Positions 51,852 through 60,826 are shown, numbered from the stretch's first letter. The stretch: 61,620 nt of DNA from CAIPVR01 sp049316905 (GCA_049316905.1 JBMOJH010000006.1:1-61620); one strand, 5' to 3'. The notes: generated by a model from the sequence alone, not told the origin. Numbers and translations are program-made.

Positions 51852-53039
51852 TTACGAGGAAGGCTCGACGTGTCCGTACCGGGCGAGGATCCGGTCCCGC
51901 TTCCGCGGGTGGATGTTGGCCAGCGTCACGTCGCCGTCGTAGTGGGCGAGCACCCGCTGGTCCATGACGGCCCGCCACAGCGGCGGCACGTACGCCAGGC
52001 CGAGCATGAGCCCGTAGCCCGAGGGCAGCTGCGGCGACTCCTCGAAGTGGCGCAGCGCCTGGTAGCGGCGGGTGGGGTGCGCGTGGTGGTCCGAGTGGCG
52101 CTCGAGGTTGTAGAGGATCACGTTCGACGCCACGTGGTTGGAGTTCCACGAGTGCTGGGGGTTGCAGCGCTCGTAGCGCCCGTTCTCGTCCTTCTGGCGC
52201 AGCAGCCCGTAGTGCTCGAGGTAGTTCACGACCTCGAGCAGGCTGAAGCCGAACACGGCCTGGACCACGAGGAACGGGAGGACCTTCCAGCCGAACACCA
52301 CGGTGAGCACGCCGAACAGGACCACGGTGAAGGACCAGGCGGTGAGCACGTCGTTGTCGGTGGACCACACCCGCTTGCCCTGCGCCCGGAGCCGCCGGGC
52401 CTCCAGGCCCCACGCCGAGCGGGCCGAGCCGACGACGGTGCGGGGGAGGAAGGCCCAGAACGACTCGCCGAGCCGCGAGCTGGCCGGGTCCTCCGGGGTG
52501 GCCACCCGGTTGTGGTGACCGCGGTTGTGCTCCACGTAGAAGTGGCCGTAGCCGGACTGGGCCAGCGCCAGCTGCGCCAGGAGCCGCTCGACCTTCGGCT
52601 GCTTGTGGCCCAGCTCGTGGGCGGTGTTGATGGCCACGCCGGCGACGGTGCCGACCGTGAGGGCGAAGCCGAGCTCCTGCCACCACGCGAGGTCGTTGGT
52701 GGCCACGATCCAGCAGGCGAACACCAGCGACGCGTACTGGAGCGGGAGGAACGCGAAGGTGCAGCGCCGGTAGAAGCGGTCCTCGCTCAGCTGCGCCACG
52801 GCCCAGTCGGGCGGGTTGGTGCGGTCCTCGCCGAAGATCCGGTCGAGCAGCGGGATCATCACGAGGATCCAGATCGGGCCGGAGAACCAGAAGATCTGGG
52901 CCCAGCCGCCGTAGTCCACCCAGTTGATCGCGCCGAACGGCAGGAGCGGCACGACGAGGCCGAGGAGCCAGAGGTAGCGCTTGTGGTCCTTCCAGCGGAC
53001 CTCGGCGCCGTCGACGGTGGCGCTGATGGTGGAGCTCAT
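51852..53039 (-). CDS. alkB: Alkane 1-monooxygenase, AlkB family
   Basis: The 395-residue membrane di-iron hydroxylase has all histidine boxes: HELGH, EHNRGHH and LERHSDHH, plus the AlkB hallmark NYLEHYGL, between about six membrane helices. It hydroxylates the terminal carbon of medium or long n-alkanes using electrons from rubredoxin. No rubredoxin domain is fused and none is visible in the window. The ATG overlaps the TetR stop as ATGA, so a local repressor is made from the same mRNA. Confidence 0.93.
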   Translation of the reverse strand: MSSTISATVDGAEVRWKDHKRYLWLLGLVVPLLPFGAINWVDYGGWAQIFWFSGPIWILVMIPLLDRIFGEDRTNPPDWAVAQLSEDRFYRRCTFAFLPLQYASLVFACWIVATNDLAWWQELGFALTVGTVAGVAINTAHELGHKQPKVERLLAQLALAQSGYGHFYVEHNRGHHNRVATPEDPASSRLGESFWAFLPRTVVGSARSAWGLEARRLRAQGKRVWSTDNDVLTAWSFTVVLFGVLTVVFGWKVLPFLVVQAVFGFSLLEVVNYLEHYGLLRQKDENGRYERCNPQHSWNSNHVASNVILYNLERHSDHHAHPTRRYQALRHFEESPQLPSGYGLMLGLAYVPPLWRAVMDQRVLAHYDGDVTLANIHPRKRDRILARYGHVEPSS

Positions 53040-53623
53040 GGGATCGGTGCCTCCGTGTCGGGGACCAGGAAGAGGGCGAGGTGGTGGGCCACCACCTCGG
53101 GCGGGTCGTCGGGCGCGCTGACCGCGTAGGAGATCAGCAGCCGGGTGATCACGTCCGCGAAGCGGCGGAGCGCGACGGGGTCGTCGCCCACCTCGGCGGG
53201 GGCCCGTTCGGCGACGAGCAGCTCGACCACGCCGCGCACCTGGGACATCGCGGGGCTGCCCTCGGCGGTGAGGAGCGGGAGCAGTGCCTCGGGTTCGGTG
53301 CGCAGCAGGCGGTCGAGCAGCGGATGGTCGCGGACCACCCGGAGGGCCGCGAGCAGCGCGGCCTCGAGCGAGGCCCGGGGATCCTCGACCTCGAGCGCCG
53401 CGCCCACGACCTGGTCGACGAGCTTGGCGGTCTCGGCACTCACCAAGGCGCTGACGAGCGCGTCCTTCGACGGGAAGTAGCGGTACAGCGTCTGGCGGGA
53501 CAGCCCGGCCCGCTTGGCCACGTCGCCCATCGAGAGCTTGGAGAGCCCGTGGATCGTGGCGGCCTCGAGCGCCGCGTCGAGCAGGCGCTGTTCGATCGAT
53601 GGTTCCGACGACCCCCCGGGCAT
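53036..53623 (-). CDS. TetR-family regulator of alkB
   Basis: The 195-residue protein has a standard TetR HTH: IHGLSKLSMGDVAKRAGLSRQTLYRYFPSKDALVSAL, then an all-helical C-terminal domain. It is first in a two-gene operon with alkB, the reverse of the more common alkB-rubredoxin-alkU order. ATG 53621-53623 has TAGTTT 7 nt upstream and TTGACA 16 nt before that, so the mRNA is predicted to be leaderless. Confidence 0.9.
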   Translation of the reverse strand: MPGGSSEPSIEQRLLDAALEAATIHGLSKLSMGDVAKRAGLSRQTLYRYFPSKDALVSALVSAETAKLVDQVVGAALEVEDPRASLEAALLAALRVVRDHPLLDRLLRTEPEALLPLLTAEGSPAMSQVRGVVELLVAERAPAEVGDDPVALRRFADVITRLLISYAVSAPDDPPEVVAHHLALFLVPDTEAPIP

Positions 53624-53626
53624 GGG

Positions 53627-53658
53627 TGACAAACTAACAGCAAATGTAACTCTGTCAA
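53627..53658 (-). promoter_or_regulatory. Promoter and likely operator of tetR-alkB
   Basis: In an AT-rich island, consensus TTGACA (53658-53653, minus strand) is spaced 16 bp from TAGTTT (53636-53631), which ends 7 nt before the ATG. The island is bounded by TGACA at 53627-53631 and TGTCA at 53653-53657, an inverted repeat bracketing the promoter. Confidence 0.6.
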
Positions 53659-53703
53659 GCCCGGACCGCCGGCGGGGCCCGGGACCTGGGGCAGACTCGG
53701 GCG

Positions 53704-53946
53704 GTGACCGGCACCGTGCTCGCCGACCTCGGCTTCGTGGCGATGGGGCTCGTCGCCGCGGCGGTGTTCGTGGTGTGGCTGCTCCAGCGCCGTTCGCCCG
53801 GCGGTGAGCGCTCCCGCCGGCGGTGGATCCAGGAGGAGCTGGCCCGCCAGGAGGCCGCCCACCCCGGCGGGAAGTTCTCCGACGACGAATACCTCGCCCG
53901 TCTCGAGGCGCTCGAGGACCGCTGGGACGACGAGCACGGAGGCTGA
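53704..53946 (+). CDS. Small single-pass membrane protein
   Basis: The 80-residue protein has one membrane helix (residues about 8-27) followed by a basic then acidic cytoplasmic tail ending in a SHOCT-like helical segment (GGKFSDDEYLARLEALE). GTG 53704 has CAGACT 6 nt upstream. It is divergent from tetR-alkB and is followed 4 nt later by an SRPBCC gene. Its function is unknown. Confidence 0.7.
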   Translation: MTGTVLADLGFVAMGLVAAAVFVVWLLQRRSPGGERSRRRWIQEELARQEAAHPGGKFSDDEYLARLEALEDRWDDEHGG

Positions 53947-53950
53947 ACCC

Positions 53951-54379
53951 ATGGAGATCGTCCGTACCGCCGACATCGCTGCGCCGGCCGCCACCGTGTG
54001 GTCGGTCATGTCCGACGTCGAGCAGTGGCACACGTGGACGGCGTCCGTCACCTCCGTCGAGCTGACCGACCCGGGTCCGATCGGGGTGGGATCCCGGGCG
54101 GAGGTGCGCCAGCCACGGCTGCCGAGGGTGATCTGGACCGTGACCGAGTGGCGCCCCGGGCGCTCCTTCACCTGGGAGCAGCGCAGCCCCGGCGCGCGGG
54201 CGGTCGGCGTCCACACGGTCGAGTCGACGGGCGAGGGCACCAGCCGCGTCACGCTCACCCTGCGCCAGGAGGGCCCGGTGGGGTCGCTGGTCGGTCGGCT
54301 GTTCCGGGGTCTCTCCGGGCGCTACGTGGACATGGAGGCGGCCGGCCTGGCGGCTCGCAGCGAGGCGCCGGTCAGTTGA
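53951..54379 (+). CDS. SRPBCC (START-like) ligand-binding protein
   Basis: The 142-residue protein has the polyketide-cyclase/SRPBCC pattern: an N-terminal strand, IAAPAATVWSVMSDVEQWHTW, then GVGSRAEVRQPRLP, TEWRPGRSFTWE, and a C-terminal helix. Such proteins bind hydrophobic ligands; the ligand here is unknown. It overlaps the end of the convergent CoA ligase by 8 nt. Confidence 0.85.
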   Translation: MEIVRTADIAAPAATVWSVMSDVEQWHTWTASVTSVELTDPGPIGVGSRAEVRQPRLPRVIWTVTEWRPGRSFTWEQRSPGARAVGVHTVESTGEGTSRVTLTLRQEGPVGSLVGRLFRGLSGRYVDMEAAGLAARSEAPVS

Positions 54380-55922
54380 CCAGGCGGTCGCGGCCCTCCC
54401 AGTAGGGCGCCCGGAGCTTGAACTTCTGCAGCTTGCCGGTGGCGGTGCGGCTCAACTCGTCGCGGAACTCCACCGAGGTGGGGCACTTGTAGTGCGCGAG
54501 GTGTTCCCGGCAGTGGGCCCGGAGCTCGTCCTCGGTGGCCGCGGTGCCCGGCGTGAGGACCACGAGCGCCTTCACCGTCTCGCCCCACTTCTCGTCGGGC
54601 ACGCCGATCACCGCCACCTCGGCCACGGCGGGGTGCGAGAAGAGCACGTCCTCCACCTCGATCGAGCTGACGTTCTCGCCGCCCGAGATGATCACGTCCT
54701 TCTTGCGGTCGAGGATCGTCACGTGGGCCTCGTCGTCGACGATGCCGCCGTCACCGGTGTGGAACCAGCCGCCGTCGAGCGCTTCCTCGGTGGCCGCCGG
54801 CTGGTCCCAGTAGCTCTTCAGCACGGTGTTGGAGCGGGCGAGCAGCTCGCCCTCGTCGTCGACCCGGATCCGGGTGCCGAGCGCGGGCGCGCCGGCCCGG
54901 CTGAGCTTCCGCGCCCGCTCCGCGGGCGACAGCGCGTCCCACTCCGACCGGGCCCGGTTCATCGTGAGCAGCGGCGCGGTCTCCGTGAGGCCGTAGATCT
55001 GGATGAACTCCCAGCCCAGTTCGGTCTCGACCCGTTCGATGGTCCGGGTGGGTGGCGGCGCGCCCGCCACCACCATGCGCACGGTGTCGCGGCCCGGGAC
55101 GGGGCCGTCCCACGTCTCGGCCGCGTCGAGCACCATCGACACCACCGCCGGGGCCCCGCACAGGAACGTCACCCCGTGGTCGTCGATGCGCCGCAGGATC
55201 TCGGCGCCGTCGACCTTGCGCAGCACCACCTGCGGGGCGCCCATGCCCATCACCGCGAACGGCATGCCCCACCCGTTGCAGTGGAACATCGGCAGCGTGT
55301 GCAGGTAGGTGTCGCGGTCCGACACGCCCGCCTGCCAGCCGAACACCGCCGCGTTCACCCACAGGTTGCGGTGCGTCATCTCCACGCCCTTGGGCCGTGC
55401 GGTGGTGCCGGACGTGTAGTTGATCGTGGCGGTGGCGTCCTCGTCGGGCGCCCAGTCGGCGGGTTCGAGGTCGTGGCGGTACAGCAGTTCGTCGGTCGCG
55501 GCGCCGAGCACGTACTTCTGCGGCGCGGTCACCCCCGCGAGCGACTCGGAGAGCTCGGGGTCCACGAGCAGGACGTCCGCCCCGCAGTGGCCGACGATGT
55601 ACTGCACCTCGTCGGCCTGGAGGCGGAAGTTCACCGGCACGGCAACCCGCCCCCAGGCGGGCGCCCCGTAGAGGACGGTGAGGAGCCGGGCCGAGTTCTG
55701 GCTGACGATCGCCACCCGCCCGCCGGGCGCCACGCCGAGCGACTCGAGGCCCGCGGCGAGCGCCCTCGAGCGCTCGTACACCGCGGAGTAGGTCAACGGG
55801 CCGCCGTCCGCGGCGGGCAACGGCGGAGCGGGCTGGTCGGGTTCGTCCACCACCCCCACCCGGTCGCCGTACACGAGCGCGGCCCGTTCCAGATGGTCCC
55901 TGATCGTCAACGCCACCTTCAC
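54372..55922 (-). CDS. Fatty-acyl-CoA synthetase (FadD-like)
   Basis: The 516-residue AMP-forming enzyme has YTSGTTARPKGVEMTH, LPMFHCNGWG, YGLTETAPLL, GWFHTGDGG, ILDRKKDVIISGGENVSS and a C-terminal GKLQKF with the catalytic lysine. An Ala replaces the usual Gly in the phosphate loop (TSGTTARPKG). It resembles medium/long-chain acid CoA ligases and would activate fatty acids such as those made from alkanes. GTG 55922 has a strong AGGAGG upstream. It is fourth in the AKR-methyltransferase-AKR-ligase run. Confidence 0.9.
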   Translation of the reverse strand: MKVALTIRDHLERAALVYGDRVGVVDEPDQPAPPLPAADGGPLTYSAVYERSRALAAGLESLGVAPGGRVAIVSQNSARLLTVLYGAPAWGRVAVPVNFRLQADEVQYIVGHCGADVLLVDPELSESLAGVTAPQKYVLGAATDELLYRHDLEPADWAPDEDATATINYTSGTTARPKGVEMTHRNLWVNAAVFGWQAGVSDRDTYLHTLPMFHCNGWGMPFAVMGMGAPQVVLRKVDGAEILRRIDDHGVTFLCGAPAVVSMVLDAAETWDGPVPGRDTVRMVVAGAPPPTRTIERVETELGWEFIQIYGLTETAPLLTMNRARSEWDALSPAERARKLSRAGAPALGTRIRVDDEGELLARSNTVLKSYWDQPAATEEALDGGWFHTGDGGIVDDEAHVTILDRKKDVIISGGENVSSIEVEDVLFSHPAVAEVAVIGVPDEKWGETVKALVVLTPGTAATEDELRAHCREHLAHYKCPTSVEFRDELSRTATGKLQKFKLRAPYWEGRDRLVN

Positions 55923-55938
55923 GGCGCCACCTCCTGGG

Positions 55939-56853
55939 TCAGATGCGTTCCAGCTCGTCGCCGTCGAACAGCGGGGTGATCCCGAGCGCCTCGGCATCGG
56001 CCCGCAGCGCCGCGGCGTCGGGGACCGACCCGTCCGCCGCGAACGCGGCGGCGGCATCCAGGATCGGCCGCAGCAGCCGCGCGTCGGACGACGAGTTGAG
56101 GAACATCGGCGGCCGGCCGTCGCGGCCGTCGTGGCCCAGGACGAACCGCACCGCCCGGTCGATCGCGGCCGGTTCGGTGACGGGCTCGTACCAGCTGAAG
56201 TGCCCGACCGGGCCGTCGGGCCAGCGCCCTCGGGCGAGGGACTTGATGGTCTGCACCGCCACGTGGCGCGCCGCGCAGGTGTCGAGCAGGGCCTCCACCT
56301 CGGCCCGGTACTCCGGCAGTTCCGACAGCGTGAAGTTCCAGGGGAACAGGACCGAGTCCAGGTCCGCGCGCTCGAGGCTCCGGCGGTGCATGCCGGCGAT
56401 GCGCAACCCGTGGCCGGTGACGCCGACGAAGCGGCAGAGCCCCTCGTCCCTCGCCCGGAGGAGCGCCCCGACCGCGCCGCCGGGCCCGTGGGCGACGTCC
56501 CACTCGTCGGGCTCCACGAGGTTGTGCAGCTGGATGAGGTCGACGTGGTCCACGCCGAGCCGCTCGAGGGACCGCTCGAGCCCGGCCCGGGCGCCGTCGC
56601 CGGTTCGCTCGCCGGTCTTCGTGGCCAGGAAGAACCGGTCGGGGTGCCGGGCCAGCCACGGGGCGAGGCGCAGCTCCGCGTCGCCGTACGACGCCGCGGC
56701 GTCGAGGTGGTCCACGCCGAACTCGAGCAGTGTGTCGAGCACGGCGTCGGCCCGCTCCTGGCGCATCGCGCCGAGGGCCGCGGCGCCGAAGATCACCCGG
56801 GTGCTCCGGTGGCCGGTACGACCGAACGCCGCGTTCGGCAGCGCCGGGCTCAC
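55939..56853 (-). CDS. Aldo/keto reductase
   Basis: The 304-residue protein has the AKR barrel with the catalytic set: DHLDAAASYGD (Asp, Tyr), ATKTGERTG (Lys) and LIQLHNL (His). It reduces an unknown carbonyl with NADPH. GTG 56851-56853 overlaps the upstream methyltransferase stop as GTGA. Its C-terminal half is unusual in length for short AKRs and lacks the strict cofactor motif of AKR1, so it may belong to the YdjG/YccK-type group. Confidence 0.82.
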   Translation of the reverse strand: MSPALPNAAFGRTGHRSTRVIFGAAALGAMRQERADAVLDTLLEFGVDHLDAAASYGDAELRLAPWLARHPDRFFLATKTGERTGDGARAGLERSLERLGVDHVDLIQLHNLVEPDEWDVAHGPGGAVGALLRARDEGLCRFVGVTGHGLRIAGMHRRSLERADLDSVLFPWNFTLSELPEYRAEVEALLDTCAARHVAVQTIKSLARGRWPDGPVGHFSWYEPVTEPAAIDRAVRFVLGHDGRDGRPPMFLNSSSDARLLRPILDAAAAFAADGSVPDAAALRADAEALGITPLFDGDELERI

Positions 56854-57476
56854 GCCGCCGCTCCCGGGTTGCGCGCCCGACCCCAGGTGAAGAACGTCCA
56901 CGGCCTGGGGCCGCGCACGTAGCGGGACTCGGACCCGAGCACCTCGAGGCCGGCCGAACCGAGCATCGCCAACGGGTCGCGGGTGAGGTGGCAGCCCCCC
57001 GCCATGCGCTGCTGGGTCCCGTCGAGACGACGCTGCCAGCGGGCGACGCCGTCGTCGGGGGCGAGGCCGTGTTCCAGGAAGTGCAGCGTGCCGCCGGGGC
57101 GCACCACCCGCCGCACCTCGGCCAGGGCCCGGCCCGCGTCGGGGATCGTGCAGAGGGTGAAGGTGCTGAGCGCCGCGTCGCAGCTGGCGTCCGGCAGGGG
57201 GACCGCCTGGCCGTCGAGGCCCACGAACTCCACCACCGCGTGCGTGGCGGCCACCCGCGGCAGCGCCATCTCCCTCGCCGTGTGCGACGGCTCGACCGCG
57301 AAGACCTTGGTGACGTCGTCGGGGTAGAGCGGGGCGTTGAGGCCGGAGCCGAACCCGATCTCGAGCACGGTGCCGCCGAGGCCGTCGAGCGCCCGCAGCC
57401 GGTAGCGGTCCATCTCGGAGTTGCCGCAGCACGCCTCCACCAGGTGGGGCAGCACCCGCTCGGTCCAGAGGCCCAT
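56850..57476 (-). CDS. Class I SAM-dependent methyltransferase
   Basis: The 208-residue protein has the SAM motif VLEIGFGSGLN, FAVEPS, and the typical DAALSTFTLCTIPD and RPGGTLHFLEHG. It resembles the mycobacterial Rv1405c-like methyltransferases. ATG 57474-57476 has TAGGTT 8 nt upstream, so it may start its own leaderless mRNA despite lying 20 nt after the preceding gene. The substrate is unknown. Confidence 0.87.
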   Translation of the reverse strand: MGLWTERVLPHLVEACCGNSEMDRYRLRALDGLGGTVLEIGFGSGLNAPLYPDDVTKVFAVEPSHTAREMALPRVAATHAVVEFVGLDGQAVPLPDASCDAALSTFTLCTIPDAGRALAEVRRVVRPGGTLHFLEHGLAPDDGVARWQRRLDGTQQRMAGGCHLTRDPLAMLGSAGLEVLGSESRYVRGPRPWTFFTWGRARNPGAAA

Positions 57477-57496
57477 CGGGACCGAACCTAACGGAG

Positions 57497-58501
57497 TCAG
57501 GGTCGCTCGGACGGGGCGAACTGCTCGGTGAGCTCCGGGTCGGCGAGCACGTGCGGGGCGAGCACCGCCTCGGCGCGGGCCACGAGCTCGTCGGGCAGCT
57601 CCAGGTCCGCGGCCACCACGTTGTCCTCCAGTTGCTCGGGCCGGGTGGCCCCCACGATGCAGCTGCTCACGTTGTCGTTCCGCAGCACCCACGCGAGCGC
57701 GAACTGGGCGAGCGTGCAGCCGGCCTCCTCCGCGATCGGCCGCAGCTCCTGCACCGCCTCGAGCAGGCCCTCGGTCAGGAAGAAGCCCATCATGCGGGCG
57801 GCCTCGTCGTCGCCATCCGCGCGGGACCCCGCGGGCGGCGGCGAGCCGGGGAGGTACTTGCCGGTGAGGACGCCCTGCAGCAGCGGCGACCACACGACCT
57901 GGCCGATGCCGAGCTCGCGGCACGTGGGCACGATCCGGTCCTCGATCACCCGCCAGACCATCGAGTACTGCGGCTGGCTCGACACGAACGGGATGCGCAG
58001 CTCGTCCGCGAGCGCCTTGCCGGCGCGGAGCTGCTCGGCGGTCCACTCGCTCACGCCGATGTAGTGGACCTTGCCCTGCCGCACGAGGTCGGCGAAGGCG
58101 ACCATCGTCTCCTCGAGCGGCGTCTCGGTGTCGTAGCGGTGGGCCTGGTAGAGGTCGAGGTGGTCGGTGCGCAGCCGGCGCAGCGAGCCGTGGCAGCTCT
58201 CGAAGATGTGCTTGCGGCTGAGCCCCCGGTCGTTGGGGCCCGACCCGGTGGGCCAGTACACCTTGGACGCCAGCACCACCTTCTCCCTGCGCACGCCGTC
58301 GAGCGCCCGGCCGAGCACCTCCTCGGCGCGGGTCTCCGCGTACACGTCCGCCGTGTCGAGGAAGGTGACGCCCAGGTCGATGGCCGCGTGCACGCAGGCG
58401 ATGGCGGCGTCGTCGTCCACCTGGTTGCCGTGGGTGACCCAGTTGCCGTAGCCGATGGCGCTGACCTTGAGACCGCTGTTGCCGAGGTACCGGTGTTGCA
58501 T
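57497..58501 (-). CDS. Aldo/keto reductase, potassium-channel-beta-like
   Basis: The 334-residue AKR has MQHRYLGNSGLKVSAIGYG at the start, FLDTADVY, VLASKVYWP and YQAHRYD as the Asp/Tyr/Lys/His set, and a C-terminal SCIVGATRPEQLEDN. It is the Kv-beta/AKR6-type family. ATG 58499-58501 (MQHRYL) is preferred because the extension adds only MDGG. It is divergent from menJ. Confidence 0.88.
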   Translation of the reverse strand: MQHRYLGNSGLKVSAIGYGNWVTHGNQVDDDAAIACVHAAIDLGVTFLDTADVYAETRAEEVLGRALDGVRREKVVLASKVYWPTGSGPNDRGLSRKHIFESCHGSLRRLRTDHLDLYQAHRYDTETPLEETMVAFADLVRQGKVHYIGVSEWTAEQLRAGKALADELRIPFVSSQPQYSMVWRVIEDRIVPTCRELGIGQVVWSPLLQGVLTGKYLPGSPPPAGSRADGDDEAARMMGFFLTEGLLEAVQELRPIAEEAGCTLAQFALAWVLRNDNVSSCIVGATRPEQLEDNVVAADLELPDELVARAEAVLAPHVLADPELTEQFAPSERP

Positions 58502-58561
58502 CCCGCCATCCAACCACGGGGTGGACTACCGCCGGGCGCCGTCGCGCCGCAGACTGGTCCC

Positions 58562-59788
58562 GTGACCGCCGAGGCCCGTGACCTGCTCGTGATCGGTGGT
58601 GGCCCCGCGGGTGCGGCCACCGCCATCCGCGCCGCGGAGGCCGGGGCCCGCGTCACGGTGTTCGAGAAGGGCCTCCCGGGCCGCGACAAGGTCTGTGGCG
58701 ACGGCCTCACGCCCCGGGCCGTCCGGGCCCTCGGCGAGCTGGGCGTGGACCTCGCGGATGCCCACCGGATCGACGGGTTGCGCATGGTGGCCAACCGCAC
58801 CGTGCGCCAGTTGGAGTGGCCCGGCATCGCCCCGTTCCCGCCGCACGGCGCGGTGTGGCCGCGTCGCCGCCTCGACGCCCGGCTGATGGAGCTGGCCGAG
58901 AAGGCCGGCGCCGAGCTGCGGTGGGGCCACGAGGCCACGCCGCTGTTCGACGAGCGGGGCCGGGTCATCGGGGTGGAGGCCGACGGCCAGCGGTTGCACG
59001 CGCCGATGGTGGTGGTCGCCACCGGGGCGCCCGGCGCGGTGGCCCGCCTGCTCGGCGCCGAGCGCGTGGCCGACGAACCGTTCGGCCTGGCGATCCGCAC
59101 CTACGCCGAGAGCCCCCGCCACGCCGAGCGGTACCTGGAGGCGTGCCTCACCCTCCGCGACGAGCACGGCACGCCGGTGCCCGGCTACGGCTGGATGTTC
59201 CCTGCGGGCGACGGCACCGTGAACATCGGCGTGGGTGCGCTGAGCACCATGAAGGGCTTCTCCCGGCTCAACCTCAACCGCCTGCAGGAGAGCTACCGGG
59301 CGCTGGTGCAGGACGACTGGGAGCTCGGACCCGACCTCGAGCGCCCGCGGGCGTGGCGCCTGCCGATGTCGTCGCGGCGTCGGCACGGTCCGGGTTGGGT
59401 CGCGGTGGGTGACGCCGCCGGTCTGGTCAACCCCATGAACGGCGAGGGCATCGACTACGGCCTCGAGTCCGGGATGCTCGCGGCCGATCTGTTCCTCTCC
59501 GACCCGACCGGCGCGCCCGCCCGTTACGACCGGGAGGTCGGCGCCCGCTTCGACGGGTTCCTCCGCACCGGCCGGCGGTTCTCGTTCCTCATCGGACACC
59601 CGTGGATCCTGCGCACCGGTCTGCGCTTCGCGGTCGGGACCCAGGGCATCGCGAACGTGACGCTGCAGGTGATGGGCAACCTGGTGGACGGCTCCACGCC
59701 CGGCGTGGGCGGCCTGACCATGCGCGCCGCCGACGCGGTGCTCGGCGCGGCCGACCCGGTGCTGCGCCGTACCCGCGCCGCCGCCTGA
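58562..59788 (+). CDS. menJ: Menaquinone reductase, MenJ-like geranylgeranyl-reductase family
   Basis: The 408-residue flavoprotein has GGGPAGAAT, the DKVCGDGLTPRAV motif, VPGYGWMFPAGDGTVNIGVGAL (cited here as the recalled MenJ pattern split at WMFP), VGDAAGLVNP and NGEGIDYGLESG. These match mycobacterial MenJ, which saturates the second isoprenyl unit of menaquinone-9. Related reductases act on other polyprenyl lipids, so the substrate is inferred. GTG 58562 has CAGACT 6 nt upstream. Confidence 0.85.
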   Translation: MTAEARDLLVIGGGPAGAATAIRAAEAGARVTVFEKGLPGRDKVCGDGLTPRAVRALGELGVDLADAHRIDGLRMVANRTVRQLEWPGIAPFPPHGAVWPRRRLDARLMELAEKAGAELRWGHEATPLFDERGRVIGVEADGQRLHAPMVVVATGAPGAVARLLGAERVADEPFGLAIRTYAESPRHAERYLEACLTLRDEHGTPVPGYGWMFPAGDGTVNIGVGALSTMKGFSRLNLNRLQESYRALVQDDWELGPDLERPRAWRLPMSSRRRHGPGWVAVGDAAGLVNPMNGEGIDYGLESGMLAADLFLSDPTGAPARYDREVGARFDGFLRTGRRFSFLIGHPWILRTGLRFAVGTQGIANVTLQVMGNLVDGSTPGVGGLTMRAADAVLGAADPVLRRTRAAA

Positions 59789-59798
59789 CGGGTCCGCC

Positions 59799-60803
59799 TC
59801 AGCCGTTGCGGCGGGTGCGGAACAGCACGGCGCCCACCCCTTCGCTCGTGCTGAACAGGTCGCGCCCGTCGGCGGAGAACGCGATCGACTCGCCTTGGGG
59901 CTCGTCCGCGCCGTCGTACGCGCAGCGTTCGCCCTGAAGGGCCTCGGCCACGGTGGCCCGCTCGGCCCGCGGGTAGAGGTACAGCTTCCGGTAGGTGCGC
60001 ACCGCGACCATCGAGCCGTCGGGGCTGATGTCGGCGGCGGTGACGAGCGGATCGGGGAGGAGGGGCAGGCCGAGCGTGCCCACGCGTTCGAGGGTGCGCA
60101 CCCGGCCGGGGGTGGCGTCCGCGGCGGCGAGACGGTCGACGCGGCTGTCGCCGTCGAGTCGCTTGGTGATCACGAACCAGTCGCCGGTGCGCGGGTCCAC
60201 CACGAAGGCCTCGGCGTCCGCGCTCGCGTCCTCGGGGTAGGCGAGGTCGATGCGTACGGCGTCCACGGTGGTGGTGGGTGGCTCGGCGCCCGCGGCCACG
60301 GGTGCTCCCGCGTCCACCGCCGGCTCGGGCAGCCGGTACACCTTGAGCTGGTTGCGGCCGCTGTTGCCCCCGATGTCGGCGAGGAACACGTCGCTGGTTC
60401 CGGGGCGGGTGCCGGGGCCCACGGCGATGTCCTCCACGTCGAGCGGGCGGGCGCCGTCGATGCGGAACCGGGCCAGCGCCCGGCCCCCCTCGTCCATGGC
60501 GAACAGCGTGGGCGACTCGCCGTCGGTGATCGACCACAGCACGCCCGGGTTCCGCCGGGACGCGGCCAGGCCCGACGCCTCCACCAGGGTCGGGTCGCCG
60601 AGGCGGCCGACGGCCTGCGCCGGGTCGAGCACCGGGCAGCGCACGGTCCCGGTGGACGGCGGGGTGGACGAGGCGGCCGGTGTCGTGGTGGTGGATCGGG
60701 CGGCCGCGCCGTCGTCGCCGGAGCAGCCGGTCACCCACGCGGAGGTCACGAGCAGTCCCGCGACGAGTCCCGCGAACACGGCGCAGGTGTGCGGCGGGGT
60801 CAC
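59799..60803 (-). CDS. Lipoprotein with beta-propeller-like extracellular domain
   Basis: The 334-residue product has a signal and lipobox VTGC, a Thr/Pro/Ser linker, and a repeat-rich domain with VLWSITDGESPTLFAMD, DVFLADIGGNSGRNQLKVYR, and FSADGRDLFSTSEG, consistent with a propeller. The function is unknown. GTG 60801-60803 is used; GTG 60809 is an equally possible start two codons upstream. It converges with menJ with a 10-nt gap. Confidence 0.75.
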   Translation of the reverse strand: MTPPHTCAVFAGLVAGLLVTSAWVTGCSGDDGAAARSTTTTPAASSTPPSTGTVRCPVLDPAQAVGRLGDPTLVEASGLAASRRNPGVLWSITDGESPTLFAMDEGGRALARFRIDGARPLDVEDIAVGPGTRPGTSDVFLADIGGNSGRNQLKVYRLPEPAVDAGAPVAAGAEPPTTTVDAVRIDLAYPEDASADAEAFVVDPRTGDWFVITKRLDGDSRVDRLAAADATPGRVRTLERVGTLGLPLLPDPLVTAADISPDGSMVAVRTYRKLYLYPRAERATVAEALQGERCAYDGADEPQGESIAFSADGRDLFSTSEGVGAVLFRTRRNG

Positions 60804-60826
60804 GGACACCGCCGCATCCTCGCGGA

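Noticed and set aside
59786..59806. CTGACGGGTC at the end of menJ as another operator
   Set aside because: It lacks the GTCAG right half at the correct spacing and is in a convergent gap, not a promoter.
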